Positions 1 to 8,600 of a DNA stretch of 15,451 nucleotides are shown piece after piece (the first letter of the stretch is position 1; each line of letters opens with the position of its first letter). A program made the translations under genes and the position numbers. Source of the DNA: an uncultured Lachnospiraceae bacterium. Lineage in GTDB: Bacteria > Bacillota > Clostridia > Lachnospirales > Lachnospiraceae. The stretch lies in assembly GCA_910576895.1 (NCBI GenBank), contig CAJTJZ010000071.1:1-15451 (forward strand), written 5' to 3'. The notes beneath the pieces were generated by a model, which did no database searches, was not told the DNA's origin, and saw only the letters and a program-made list of their open reading frames with translations.

Positions 1-60
1 GTCCTTGCTTAAATTACATTTGTAATCAAAAAATGGGGAAACTCAAAATCAATTTCTGTC

Positions 61-88
61 TTGACAAGTGATAGAAATGTGTTACAAT
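61..88 (+). promoter_or_regulatory. Promoter of the pheST operon
   Basis: A sigma-A type promoter is visible. The -35 box TTGACA is at 61-66 and the -10 box TACAAT at 83-88, with a 16-nt spacer ending in TG-rich sequence. Transcription would start near 95, just ahead of the T-box leader. Nothing else is recognisable in bases 1-60. Confidence 0.75.
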
Positions 89-94
89 AAGGTT

Positions 95-385
95 CAGTTT
101 TAAAGGCTAGGAAGACGTTATAGGGCAATATTTTCTTTCAGAGAGAAGGATTCACCGGCTGTAAGATCCTTTAAGTTCAGATATTGTTTAATTTCGCGTT
201 GGAGCTGCATTTTTGAAACCAGATAAGGAAAAGTAGGAAATGCCGTAGATGCACGTTATGCATAAATTAAGAAGCCACAAATCTAAAAAAAAGAAAGTAT
301 TTGTGGAAACAGGGTGGTACCGCGGAATTTTTCGTCCCTGATCAGATAAAAAGAAAGTTTTATCTGATTAGGGCTTTTTTATTTA
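95..385 (+). promoter_or_regulatory. T-box leader (tRNA-Phe sensing) controlling pheST
   Basis: This is a T-box riboswitch. It binds tRNA-Phe by its anticodon in Stem I and senses whether the 3' end is charged; uncharged tRNA stabilises an antiterminator. Visible parts are the AGAGAG stretch and GGCTG-type apical region near 140-162, and a stem CAATAT (126-131) pairing with ATATTG (181-186). The probable specifier codon TTC (Phe) is at 193-195, followed by a purine and TTGGAGC. The T-box proper, AGGGTGGTACCGCGG, is at 311-325; its TGGT would pair with the ACCA end of the tRNA. The terminator follows directly. The downstream genes encode phenylalanyl-tRNA synthetase, which agrees with the Phe specifier. 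The exact 5' end is inferred from the promoter. Confidence 0.93.
336..384 (+). terminator. Attenuator terminator of the pheS T-box
   Basis: A 16-bp stem (336-351 with 358-373, one G-T wobble) has a 6-nt loop and is followed by CTTTTTTATTT. Its 5' arm begins with CCCT, which can instead pair with the AGGG at the start of the T-box sequence. This is the expected competition between terminator and antiterminator. Confidence 0.93.
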
Positions 386-473
386 ATAAGAAATTTCTCA
401 ATTTTTTATGTCTATTTATGGCATAGTAAGTGTTTGCAACTATTTGGTAAGTAAAGAAAGGAGATAAAAAATC

Positions 474-1493
474 ATGAAAGATAAGTTAAAGAGGATTATG
501 GATGAGGCATTGACACAGATTAATTCCTCGGAACAGCTAGATAAGCTGAATGAAATTAGAGTTAATTTTCTTGGAAAAAAAGGAGAATTAACAGCAGTAT
601 TAAAATCAATGAAAGAGGTAGCACCAGAGGATCGGCCGAAGGTGGGGCAATTAGTTAATGATGCAAGACTTGCGATTGAGGAAAAATTAGAAGAAAAACG
701 TGCCGCTTTTGCAAAGGCGGCAAGAGAAGCAAAGATTGCAGCAGAAACCATTGATGTGACTTTGCCGGCTGTTAGACCAAAAATGGGGCATCGTCATCCA
801 AATACCATTGCATTAGAAGAAGTAGAACGTATTTTTATTGGTATGGGCTATGAAGTGGTAGAAGGACCAGAGGTAGAAAAGGATTATTATAATTTTGAAG
901 CATTAAATATTCCAGCGAATCATCCAGCAAAGGATGAGCAGGATACCTTTTATATTAATAATGATATTTTATTGCGGACACAGACATCACCAGTACAAGT
1001 ACGTGTTATGGAGCAGGGAAAGCTTCCAATTCGTATAATTGCACCCGGACGAGTATTCCGCTCTGATGAAGTGGATGCAACGCATTCCCCTTCGTTCCAT
1101 CAAATTGAAGGACTGGTAATTGATAAAAATATTACCTTTGCTGATTTAAAAGGAACATTAGCAGAGTTTGCAAAGGAATTATTTGGAAAAGATACAAAAG
1201 TAAAATTCCGTCCACATCATTTTCCATTTACTGAACCAAGTGCAGAAGTGGATGTTACTTGTTTTAAATGTGGGGGTAAGGGTTGTCGATTCTGTAAAGG
1301 TTCTGGATGGATTGAAATTTTAGGTTGTGGTATGGTGCATCCAAAAGTTTTAAAGATGAGTGGAATTGATCCAGAGGAATATTCTGGCTTTGCTTTTGGT
1401 GTGGGACTGGAAAGAATTGCGTTACTAAAATATGAAATTGATGATATGCGATTATTATATGAAAATGATGAAAGATTTTTAAAACAATTCTAA
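474..1493 (+). CDS. pheS: Phenylalanine--tRNA ligase alpha subunit
   Basis: This is the catalytic alpha subunit of the cytoplasmic alpha2-beta2 phenylalanyl-tRNA synthetase, which charges tRNA-Phe with phenylalanine using ATP. The 339-residue length is normal for the bacterial family. An N-terminal helical, coiled-coil tRNA-binding arm covers about residues 1-85. The class II core follows, with RTQTSPVQVR, motif 2 around GRVFR (192-196) and motif 3 GFAFGVGLER (305-314). The substrate-pocket Ala of FAFG, a residue known from E. coli PheS, is present as A307. A four-cysteine cluster C263, C266, C271, C274 lies in an inserted loop before WIEILGCGMVHP and could bind metal. The start is supported by AGGAG at 459-463, ten bases upstream. 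The gene is 75 bp from pheT and shares its T-box leader. Confidence 0.97.
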   Translation: MKDKLKRIMDEALTQINSSEQLDKLNEIRVNFLGKKGELTAVLKSMKEVAPEDRPKVGQLVNDARLAIEEKLEEKRAAFAKAAREAKIAAETIDVTLPAVRPKMGHRHPNTIALEEVERIFIGMGYEVVEGPEVEKDYYNFEALNIPANHPAKDEQDTFYINNDILLRTQTSPVQVRVMEQGKLPIRIIAPGRVFRSDEVDATHSPSFHQIEGLVIDKNITFADLKGTLAEFAKELFGKDTKVKFRPHHFPFTEPSAEVDVTCFKCGGKGCRFCKGSGWIEILGCGMVHPKVLKMSGIDPEEYSGFAFGVGLERIALLKYEIDDMRLLYENDERFLKQF

Positions 1494-1540
1494 TTTTAAT
1501 ATAGATAATTTCTAAATAAACAATTTTTAAATAGATAATT
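1493..1540 (+). repeat. Short direct repeat between pheS and pheT
   Basis: Two 18-nt copies, 1493-1510 and 1523-1540, match at 16 of 18 positions and share ATAGATAATT exactly, offset by 30 bp. They fill most of the 75-bp gap between pheS and pheT. The region is extremely AT-rich, so this may only be low-complexity drift. Confidence 0.5.
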
Positions 1541-1568
1541 AATTTTATTTTTTAAGGGAGGTAATACA

Positions 1569-4010
1569 ATGAATACACCGCTTTCTTGGATTAAAGCATA
1601 TGTGCCAGATTTAGATTGTAGTGCACAGGAATATATGGATGCCATGACATTATCTGGCTCTAAAGTGGAGGGTTTTACAAGGCTTGATAAAAATTTAGAG
1701 AAGATTATTGTAGGAAAGATTTTAAAGATTGAAAAACATCCAGATGCAGATAAATTGATTGTTTGTAAGGTGCAGATTAAGGAAGATGGAGAAACCATAC
1801 AGATTGTAACAGGTGCAAAAAATGTAAAGGAAAATGATAAAGTTCCTGTGGTGCTTTCAGGTGGAAGGGTTGCAGCATCGGCTCATGATGCAAAAGAGTA
1901 TCCAGAAGGAATTAAAATTAAAAAGGGAAAGTTGCGTGGCGTGGAATCCTTTGGTATGATGTGTTCGATTGAAGAACTTGGCTCTTCTGTAGATTATTAT
2001 CCAGATGCTGCAATAGATGGTATTTATATTTTAAGTGATAATAAGGAATATAAAAATGCTGCCATTGGTTCTGATGTTGTAGAATTACTAGGACTACATG
2101 ATGTTGTTTTTGAATATGAAATTACTTCGAATCGTGTCGATTGTTTTTCTGTACTTGGAATTGCAAGAGAGGCAGCAGCAACATTTGATAAAAAATTTAT
2201 TCCACCAATAGAAAAGGAAACAGGAAATGGGGAAAAAGCTTCGGATTATATTTCTGTAGAGGTAGATGATCAGGAACTTTGTCCTCGCTATGTAGCAAGA
2301 GTTGTTAAAAATATTAAGCTTGCTCCATCGCCAGAATGGATGCAAAGGCGATTAGCTGCTTGTGGGATTCGCCCAATTAATAATATTGTTGATATTACAA
2401 ATTATGTTATGGAAGAAATGGGACAGCCTATGCATGCCTATGATTTAGATACCATTGCAGGGAAGAAGATTATTGTAAGACGTGCTTATGATAGGGAACA
2501 GTTTCAGACATTAGATGGGCAGACAAGGACATTAGATAGTTCTATTTTAATGATTTGTGATGCAGAAAAGCCAATTGGTATTGCAGGTATTATGGGCGGT
2601 GAAAATTCAAAAATTACCGATGATGTAAAAACAATGTTATTTGAAGCAGCTTGCTTTGATGGTACAAATATTCGTCTTTCTGGTAAAAAAATAGGAATGC
2701 GTACCGATGCACAAGCAAAATTTGAAAAAGGACTTGATCCAAACAATGCCATTCTTGCGATTAATCGTGCTTGTGAGTTGATAGAGGAACTTCATGCAGG
2801 AGAAGTTGTTGGCGGATGTGTCGATGTTTATCCATCGGTAAGACAGCCAAAAAAAATAGCACTTTATCCAGAAAAAATTAATCAGTTGCTTGGAACAAAC
2901 ATTCCAGAGCAGGATATGCTTTCTTATTTTAAAAAGATTGATTTAGAATATGATGAAAAGACAAAAGAAGTGATTGTTCCTATATGGAGACAAGACCTTG
3001 AATGTATGGCAGATCTTGCAGAGGAAGTGGCACGTTTTTATGGATATGATGAAATTCCAGTATCGCTTCCACATGGAGAGGCAACAACAGGAAAGCTTTC
3101 CTTTAAGCTTAGAATCGAGGCAATTGCAAGAAATGTAGCAGAACAATTTGGTTTTAGTGAAGGCATGACCTATTCCTTTGAAAGTCCGAAAGTATTTGAT
3201 AAATTACGATTATCAAAAGAGGATATCTTGCGAAAAACGGTTACTATTTCAAATCCTTTAGGAGAAGATTATAGTATTATGCGTACCTTGCCATTAAATG
3301 GAATGCTTACAAGTCTTTCTACAAATTATAATCGAAGAAATAAAAATGTTCGTCTTTATGAATTGGCAAATAGTTATCTTCCAAAACAAGTACCAGTAAC
3401 AGAGCTTCCAGAAGAACGGATGCAGTTTACACTTGGTATGTATGGAGAAGGAAATTTCTTTGATTTAAAGGGAATGATAGAAGAATTTTTAGAAAAAGTT
3501 GGTTTGAAAGGGTTGCTAAATTATGATGCAAAAGCAGGAAGACCTTATCTACATCCGGGAAGACAAGCGAATATTTATTATGATGGTATTGTAATAGGTT
3601 ATCTTGGAGAAGTACATCCTGACGTTTTAGATTCTTATGAAATTGGTGAAAAAGCATATCTTGCTGTATTAGATATGAAAGAAATTGTTGCAAGGGCAAG
3701 CTTTGACGTAAAATATCAAGGAATTGCAAAATTTCCAGCAGTAACACGTGATTTAAGCCTTGTTGTGCCAAAAGATATTATGGTTGGACAGATTGAAGAA
3801 GAATTACGCAAAGGATGCGGAAAGCTTTTAGAATCTTATCATTTATTTGATATTTATGAAGGAAGTCAGATTCAGTCTGGTTATAAATCAGTGGCATATT
3901 CCATTGTTCTTAGAAATAAAGAAAAGACATTGGAGGAAAAAGAAATTAATGCAGTTATGGAGAAAATTTTAAAAGGACTTGAAACATTAGGAATTGAATT
4001 AAGAAAGTAA
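1569..4010 (+). CDS. pheT: Phenylalanine--tRNA ligase beta subunit
   Basis: This is the beta subunit of phenylalanyl-tRNA synthetase. It gives the complex its tRNA-binding and editing domains and partners PheS. At 813 residues it has the full bacterial length and order. An EMAP/OB-type tRNA-binding domain spans about 40-150 (from VGKILKIEKHPDADKL). The B3/B4 editing region is in the middle, including the NNIVDITNYVMEEMGQPMHAYD stretch. A B5 domain lies near 410-480 and a catalytic-like core near 490-700. A C-terminal ferredoxin-fold anticodon-binding domain runs from about 721 (KFPAVTRDLSLVVP) to the end. GGGAGG at 1556-1561, seven bases before the ATG, fixes the start. It is co-transcribed with pheS. 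Confidence 0.97.
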   Translation: MNTPLSWIKAYVPDLDCSAQEYMDAMTLSGSKVEGFTRLDKNLEKIIVGKILKIEKHPDADKLIVCKVQIKEDGETIQIVTGAKNVKENDKVPVVLSGGRVAASAHDAKEYPEGIKIKKGKLRGVESFGMMCSIEELGSSVDYYPDAAIDGIYILSDNKEYKNAAIGSDVVELLGLHDVVFEYEITSNRVDCFSVLGIAREAAATFDKKFIPPIEKETGNGEKASDYISVEVDDQELCPRYVARVVKNIKLAPSPEWMQRRLAACGIRPINNIVDITNYVMEEMGQPMHAYDLDTIAGKKIIVRRAYDREQFQTLDGQTRTLDSSILMICDAEKPIGIAGIMGGENSKITDDVKTMLFEAACFDGTNIRLSGKKIGMRTDAQAKFEKGLDPNNAILAINRACELIEELHAGEVVGGCVDVYPSVRQPKKIALYPEKINQLLGTNIPEQDMLSYFKKIDLEYDEKTKEVIVPIWRQDLECMADLAEEVARFYGYDEIPVSLPHGEATTGKLSFKLRIEAIARNVAEQFGFSEGMTYSFESPKVFDKLRLSKEDILRKTVTISNPLGEDYSIMRTLPLNGMLTSLSTNYNRRNKNVRLYELANSYLPKQVPVTELPEERMQFTLGMYGEGNFFDLKGMIEEFLEKVGLKGLLNYDAKAGRPYLHPGRQANIYYDGIVIGYLGEVHPDVLDSYEIGEKAYLAVLDMKEIVARASFDVKYQGIAKFPAVTRDLSLVVPKDIMVGQIEEELRKGCGKLLESYHLFDIYEGSQIQSGYKSVAYSIVLRNKEKTLEEKEINAVMEKILKGLETLGIELRK

Positions 4011-4026
4011 AAATAAAATATAAACT

Positions 4027-4063
4027 GTCAGGGCTGTGTAAAAGAAAGGAATACAGCTCTGAC
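4027..4063 (+). terminator. Hairpin after pheT, possible weak terminator
   Basis: GTCAGGGCTGT (4027-4037) pairs with ACAGCTCTGAC (4053-4063) through 11 bp with one G-T wobble and a 15-nt loop. No U-tract follows on the plus strand; the next bases are GGAAAATATAAAG. It could mark the 3' end of the pheST transcript or protect it, but it is not a standard intrinsic terminator. Confidence 0.45.
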
Positions 4064-4138
4064 GGAAAATATAAAGAAAATAAAGAAAACTATAAAATAT
4101 AAATTCTTTACAAATTAGAAAAAGGAAAGAAGGGAATA

Positions 4139-4159
4139 GTTACTGTAAATTTCAGTAGC
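4139..4159 (+). promoter_or_regulatory. Hairpin between a distant SD and the MATE start codon
   Basis: GTTACTG (4139-4145) pairs with CAGTAGC (4153-4159) through 7 bp, one of them G-T, around a 7-nt loop. Purine-rich SD-like sequence lies at 4121-4134, ending AGGG, and the ATG is at 4167. There is no SD in the usual window. With the hairpin folded, AGGG would be about 11 nt from the ATG. Confidence 0.4.
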
Positions 4160-4166
4160 GATTACA

Positions 4167-5519
4167 ATGGTAAATGATTTAACGAATGGTAATATTCATA
4201 AAAAATTGTGGTTATTTTCCATTCCAATGCTAATTTCTGTTATGTTTCAGCAAATTTATAATATAGCCGATAGCATGATTGCCGGAATATTTGCTGGAGA
4301 GGATGCTCTAGCAGCAGTTGGTGCTTCTTATCCAATTACAATGCTTTTTATGGCAGTAGCCATTGGCAGCAATACAGGCTGTTCTGTTGTTATTTCGCAA
4401 TTATTTGGTGCGAAAGATTATAAAGATATGAAAACAGCAATAAATACAACTTTTTTTGTTTGTTTTCTTTTAAGTATTATATTGACAGGCCTTGGATTTC
4501 TTTTTTGTAATCCATTAATGAAATTAATTCATACACCAGATAATATTTTTGTTGATGGAAAATTATATCTAACGATCTATGTTGCAGGATTTCTATTTTT
4601 ATTTCTATATAATGTTTGTACAGGAATTTTTAATGCATTAGGAGATTCTAGAACCCCATTATATTTTCTGATTTTTTCTTCGATAGGAAATATTATATTA
4701 GATCTTCTCTTTGTTGCTGTTTTTCATTGGGGAGTAGCTGGTGTTGCTTTTGCTACTTTTTTAGCACAGGGAATTTCTGGAATTTTATCATTTTTTACGC
4801 TTCAAAAAAGACTAAAGGGAATAAAAATAGAAGGAAAACCAGCAAAATATTCTTCTAAGATGTTGATAAGAGTAGCAAAAATTGCAATTCCAAGTATTTT
4901 ACAACAAAGCTTTGTTTCTGTAGGAAATATGTTTATTCAAACTTATGTAAATAGTTTTGGTTCGGCTGCCATTGCAGGATATTCGGCTGCCATTAAATTG
5001 AATACATTTGCAATTACAAGTTTTACAACGTTAGCGAATGGATTATCTAGTTTTGCTGCACAAAATATTGGGGCAAGAAAAAGAGAACGTGTTCGGAAAG
5101 GTTTATTTTCTGGGCTTTTGTTGGCATTTCTTGTTGCTGTTCCATTTTTTATTCTCTATTTCTTTTTTGGTAATAGGATGATGTCTTTATTTTTAAAACC
5201 ATCAGAAGCAGGAAATGCAATTAAAATAGGCAAAGAGTTTTTAACAATTGCTTCGCCATTTTATTTTATTGCTGCTATTAAATTAATGTGTGATGGACTT
5301 TTGCGAGGTGCTGGTATGATGGCAGGTTTTATGTCATCAACATTTACCGATCTTTTGCTGCGTGTTATTTTAGCAGGATTTCTCTCTGGGAATTTTATAA
5401 AAAATCTTGGTTATGGTATTACAGGCATTTGGATGGCTTGGCCGGTTGGCTGGAGTATTTCTATGGTGATTTCTATTATATTTACATGGTATTTATTTAA
5501 AAAAGATAGGGATTCTTAG
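4167..5519 (+). CDS. MATE family efflux transporter
   Basis: This is an inner-membrane multidrug and toxin extrusion antiporter. By family it exports cationic drugs or metabolites in exchange for Na+ or H+; the substrate here is unknown. The 450 residues carry about 12 hydrophobic segments in two MatE halves (about 15-175 and 240-400). The typical N-terminus MVNDLTNGNIHKKLWLFSIP leads into TM1 with QQIYNIADSMIAG, where D35 sits at the conserved acidic position. Other family features are the LGDSRTPLYF and GAGMMAGF stretches. An in-frame TAA at 4146 and the lack of other starts support the ATG at 4167. No SD sits at normal spacing; a hairpin at 4139-4159 may compensate. The gene is 156 bp after pheT with no good promoter seen, so read-through from pheT is possible. 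Confidence 0.93.
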   Translation: MVNDLTNGNIHKKLWLFSIPMLISVMFQQIYNIADSMIAGIFAGEDALAAVGASYPITMLFMAVAIGSNTGCSVVISQLFGAKDYKDMKTAINTTFFVCFLLSIILTGLGFLFCNPLMKLIHTPDNIFVDGKLYLTIYVAGFLFLFLYNVCTGIFNALGDSRTPLYFLIFSSIGNIILDLLFVAVFHWGVAGVAFATFLAQGISGILSFFTLQKRLKGIKIEGKPAKYSSKMLIRVAKIAIPSILQQSFVSVGNMFIQTYVNSFGSAAIAGYSAAIKLNTFAITSFTTLANGLSSFAAQNIGARKRERVRKGLFSGLLLAFLVAVPFFILYFFFGNRMMSLFLKPSEAGNAIKIGKEFLTIASPFYFIAAIKLMCDGLLRGAGMMAGFMSSTFTDLLLRVILAGFLSGNFIKNLGYGITGIWMAWPVGWSISMVISIIFTWYLFKKDRDS

Positions 5520-5558
5520 ATTTTATTATTTTTTTATACACTATTCACAAATTTCCAA

Positions 5559-5587
5559 TTGAAAAAAAGTTCTATTTAAGTTATGAT
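5559..5587 (+). promoter_or_regulatory. Promoter of the RND transporter gene
   Basis: TTGAAA at 5559-5564 and TATGAT at 5582-5587 are separated by exactly 17 nt. Each box differs from consensus at one position. This suggests the RND gene is transcribed independently of the MATE gene, with a leader of about 60 nt. Confidence 0.65.
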
Positions 5588-5606
5588 GGAAAACATAAAA
5601 ATTTTT

Positions 5607-5628
5607 CCAATATCAAATATGATAGTGG
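5607..5628 (+). promoter_or_regulatory. Inverted repeat just downstream of the RND promoter
   Basis: CCAATATC (5607-5614) and GATAGTGG (5621-5628) are inverted copies matching at 7 of 8 positions around a 6-nt spacer. The position, about 20 bp after the -10 box and before the SD, fits either a repressor operator or a small leader hairpin. No regulator gene is adjacent. The call is tentative. Confidence 0.25.
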
Positions 5629-5652
5629 ATATCTAAAAAAGGAGGGTAATCT

Positions 5653-8600
5653 ATGCCCAAATTTAGTGTAAAAAAGCCATTTACAATTGTAGTTGGCGTG
5701 ATCATGCTTTTGGTTTTAGGATTTGTCAGTTTTACAAGAATGACAACCGATCTTCTTCCAAGCATGAATATTCCTTATCTTATTGTAGTAACTACATATC
5801 CGGGAGCATCCCCAGAAAAAGTGGAAAGCAGTGTTACACAGCCATTAGAGGCAGGACTTGGTACTGTCAATGGTGTGGAGGCTGTCAGCAGTACATCAAA
5901 TGAAAATTACAGTATGGTGATGTTGGAATTTGCTGAAGATACCAATATGGACAGTGCTATGGTAAAGGTAACAACACAGCTTGATCAAATGGAACTGCCA
6001 GATACCGTTGGAAAACCAATGGTTATGGAAATGTCTATGGATATGATTGCAACAATGCAAGTGAGTGTCGATTATAAGGGAATGGATATCTATGAATTAA
6101 CAGATTTTGTAGATGAAACCGTAATTCCTTATTTAGAACGGCAAAGCGGTGTTGCTAGTGTAAATCCAACAGGGCTTGTAGAAAAAAGCGTAGAAGTACG
6201 TCTTGATCAAGATAAGATTGATGATATCAATGATAAACTTCTTACAAAAGTAAATAAAGAACTTGCAAAGGCAAAGAAAAAGATTACAAAAGCAGAAGAT
6301 AAGATAAAAAAAGGTAAAAAAGAGCTAAAAGATGGAAAGAAAGAATTAGAGGAACAACAAACAGAGAAAAGTGATGAGCTTGCAAATTTTAGCCAGATGC
6401 TTGATCAGGCTATGGCAAATGAAGCCGCTTATAATGCACAGCTTGTTAGTTTAAAAGCAAGTCGTACTGCATTAAAGACAGAACTTAAGGCATATAAAGA
6501 TAATGGCATTGTTTCTAGTTATCGTCAATTGAATGAAGCCTTTTCTTCTATGAAAGCAGCCGTTGCAGGAGAAGAAACATATCAATCCATTTATCAGGCT
6601 ATTTATGCACAGGCATTGCCTGCTGCTGTTCAAAATGCGGTAACTTCTGCTGGAATGGAAACAGAAGTAACAGCAGAAAATGTAGAAACGATTTTAGCAG
6701 GGCTTGGAGAAGGGGCAGAAGCAATTACAGCAGCGATAAAAGAGCAGGCAGAAACGCTTGCAAAAGAACAAGTAGCAGAAATGGAAGCAAAGATTCCAGA
6801 GGATATCAAAGATGCGATTGATCACCCAGAAAAACTTACAGCAGTAAAAGAAATGATGGAACAACAGGGACAAAAAGAGATGGCAGATGGTTTATCAACA
6901 GAGTCCCTTCAGACAATATATGATATTGTAAATACAAGGATTCCGCAGATTGAGACAGAGCTTGCAAATTTAAAAGTGGAAATTATGACAGCAAAAGCTG
7001 TTGTTGATCAAATGGAGGAATCCATTGCAGAGGCAAAGAAAAATTATACAGAAATTGAAGCGGGAAAAATTACAGCGGCAGCAGCATTTGGTGCAGCAAA
7101 TGCACAGATGGCTTCTGGAGAAGATGCCTTAAAAAGTGGAGAGGAACAATTAAAAGAAGCCAAAAAGTCGTATAAAGAATCAAGAAAGCAAGCATTAGAA
7201 AATGCTAATCTTGATAATATGCTGACAATGAGTACAATTTCTGGTATTTTAACAGCAGAAAACTTTGATATGCCAGCAGGTTATATTAATGAAGGAGAAA
7301 ACCAATATCTTCTAAAGGTTGGTAATGCTTATGAAAGTTTGGAAGAATTGGAAGAATCTATGCTTTGCAAAGTAGATGGCATTGGTGATGTTCGTCTGAA
7401 AGATGTTGCAGAGACTACAATGATTGATAATTCCGGTGAAAGTTATGCAAAGGTGAATGGAAATGATGCCATTTTACTGGCAATATCGAAATCAAGTACA
7501 GCAGGTACTTCCGATGTTTCTGAAAGATGTAAAAAAGCATTACATGCTTTGGAAGAAGAATATGAAGGACTCTCTTTTACAAGTTTTATGGATCAGGGCG
7601 ATTATATTGGATTGATTATTGACTCTGTATTGTCTAATCTGATTTGGGGAGCATTGCTTGCTATCCTTGTATTAGCTTTATTCTTAAAAGATGTTCGTCC
7701 AACTGTAATTGTGGCATTTAGTATTCCAATGAGTGTATTATTTGCTGTTGTATTAATGTATTTTACAAATATTACTTTAAATATTATTTCTCTATCTGGA
7801 TTGGCACTTGGTGTTGGAATGCTTGTAGATAATTCTATTGTTGTAGTAGAAAATATTTATCGTCTGCGAAGCAATGGAGTTTCTGCTGCACGTGCTGCTG
7901 TTGTTGGTGCAAATCAAGTAGCAGGAGCGATTGCCGCTTCTACACTTACTACTATTTGTGTTTTTCTTCCTATTGTGTTTACAGGTGGTTTAACAAGAGA
8001 ACTTTTATCTGATATGTGTTTAACAATTGGATATAGTTTAGTAGCCAGCTTGATTGTAGCACTTACTTTTGTTCCATGTATGGGAGCAACCGTACTGAAA
8101 AACAGTAAAGAAAAGAAGCATCATTGGTTTGATGCTATGGTAAATGCCTATGAAAAAATATTAAGATTTTGTTTGCGTTTTAAGATTGTGCCATTAGTTA
8201 TTTCTATTATCCTTTTAGTATTTTGTGCTATGAAAGTGTTCCAAATGGGAATGGAATTAATTCCAAACATGGGCGGTAATCAAATGTCAGTATCTATGAC
8301 AGCACCAGAGGAAACAACAAAAGAAGAAGATTTTGCGATGGTAGATCAGATATTGGATATTATAATGGATATAGAAGGGATTGATTCCGTTGGTGGTATG
8401 ACAAGTAATTCAACTGCAATGTTAGCTGGAATGTCATCAGGAGAATCAAAAAATTTTAATTTCTATATTTTATTAGATGAAGAAGCGGCAAAAGATAATA
8501 ATAAAGTAAAATTAGATATAGAGAAAAAGCTTGCAAGTTTTCAAGATCAGGGTTGTGAAATCAATATTTCTACTTCCAATATGGATATGTCAAGCCTTGG

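Noticed and set aside
4107..4112. TTTACA as a -35 box for the MATE gene
   Set aside because: At a 17-nt spacing the sequence is AAGGGAA-like, not a -10 box. The nearest AATAGT is about 22 nt away.
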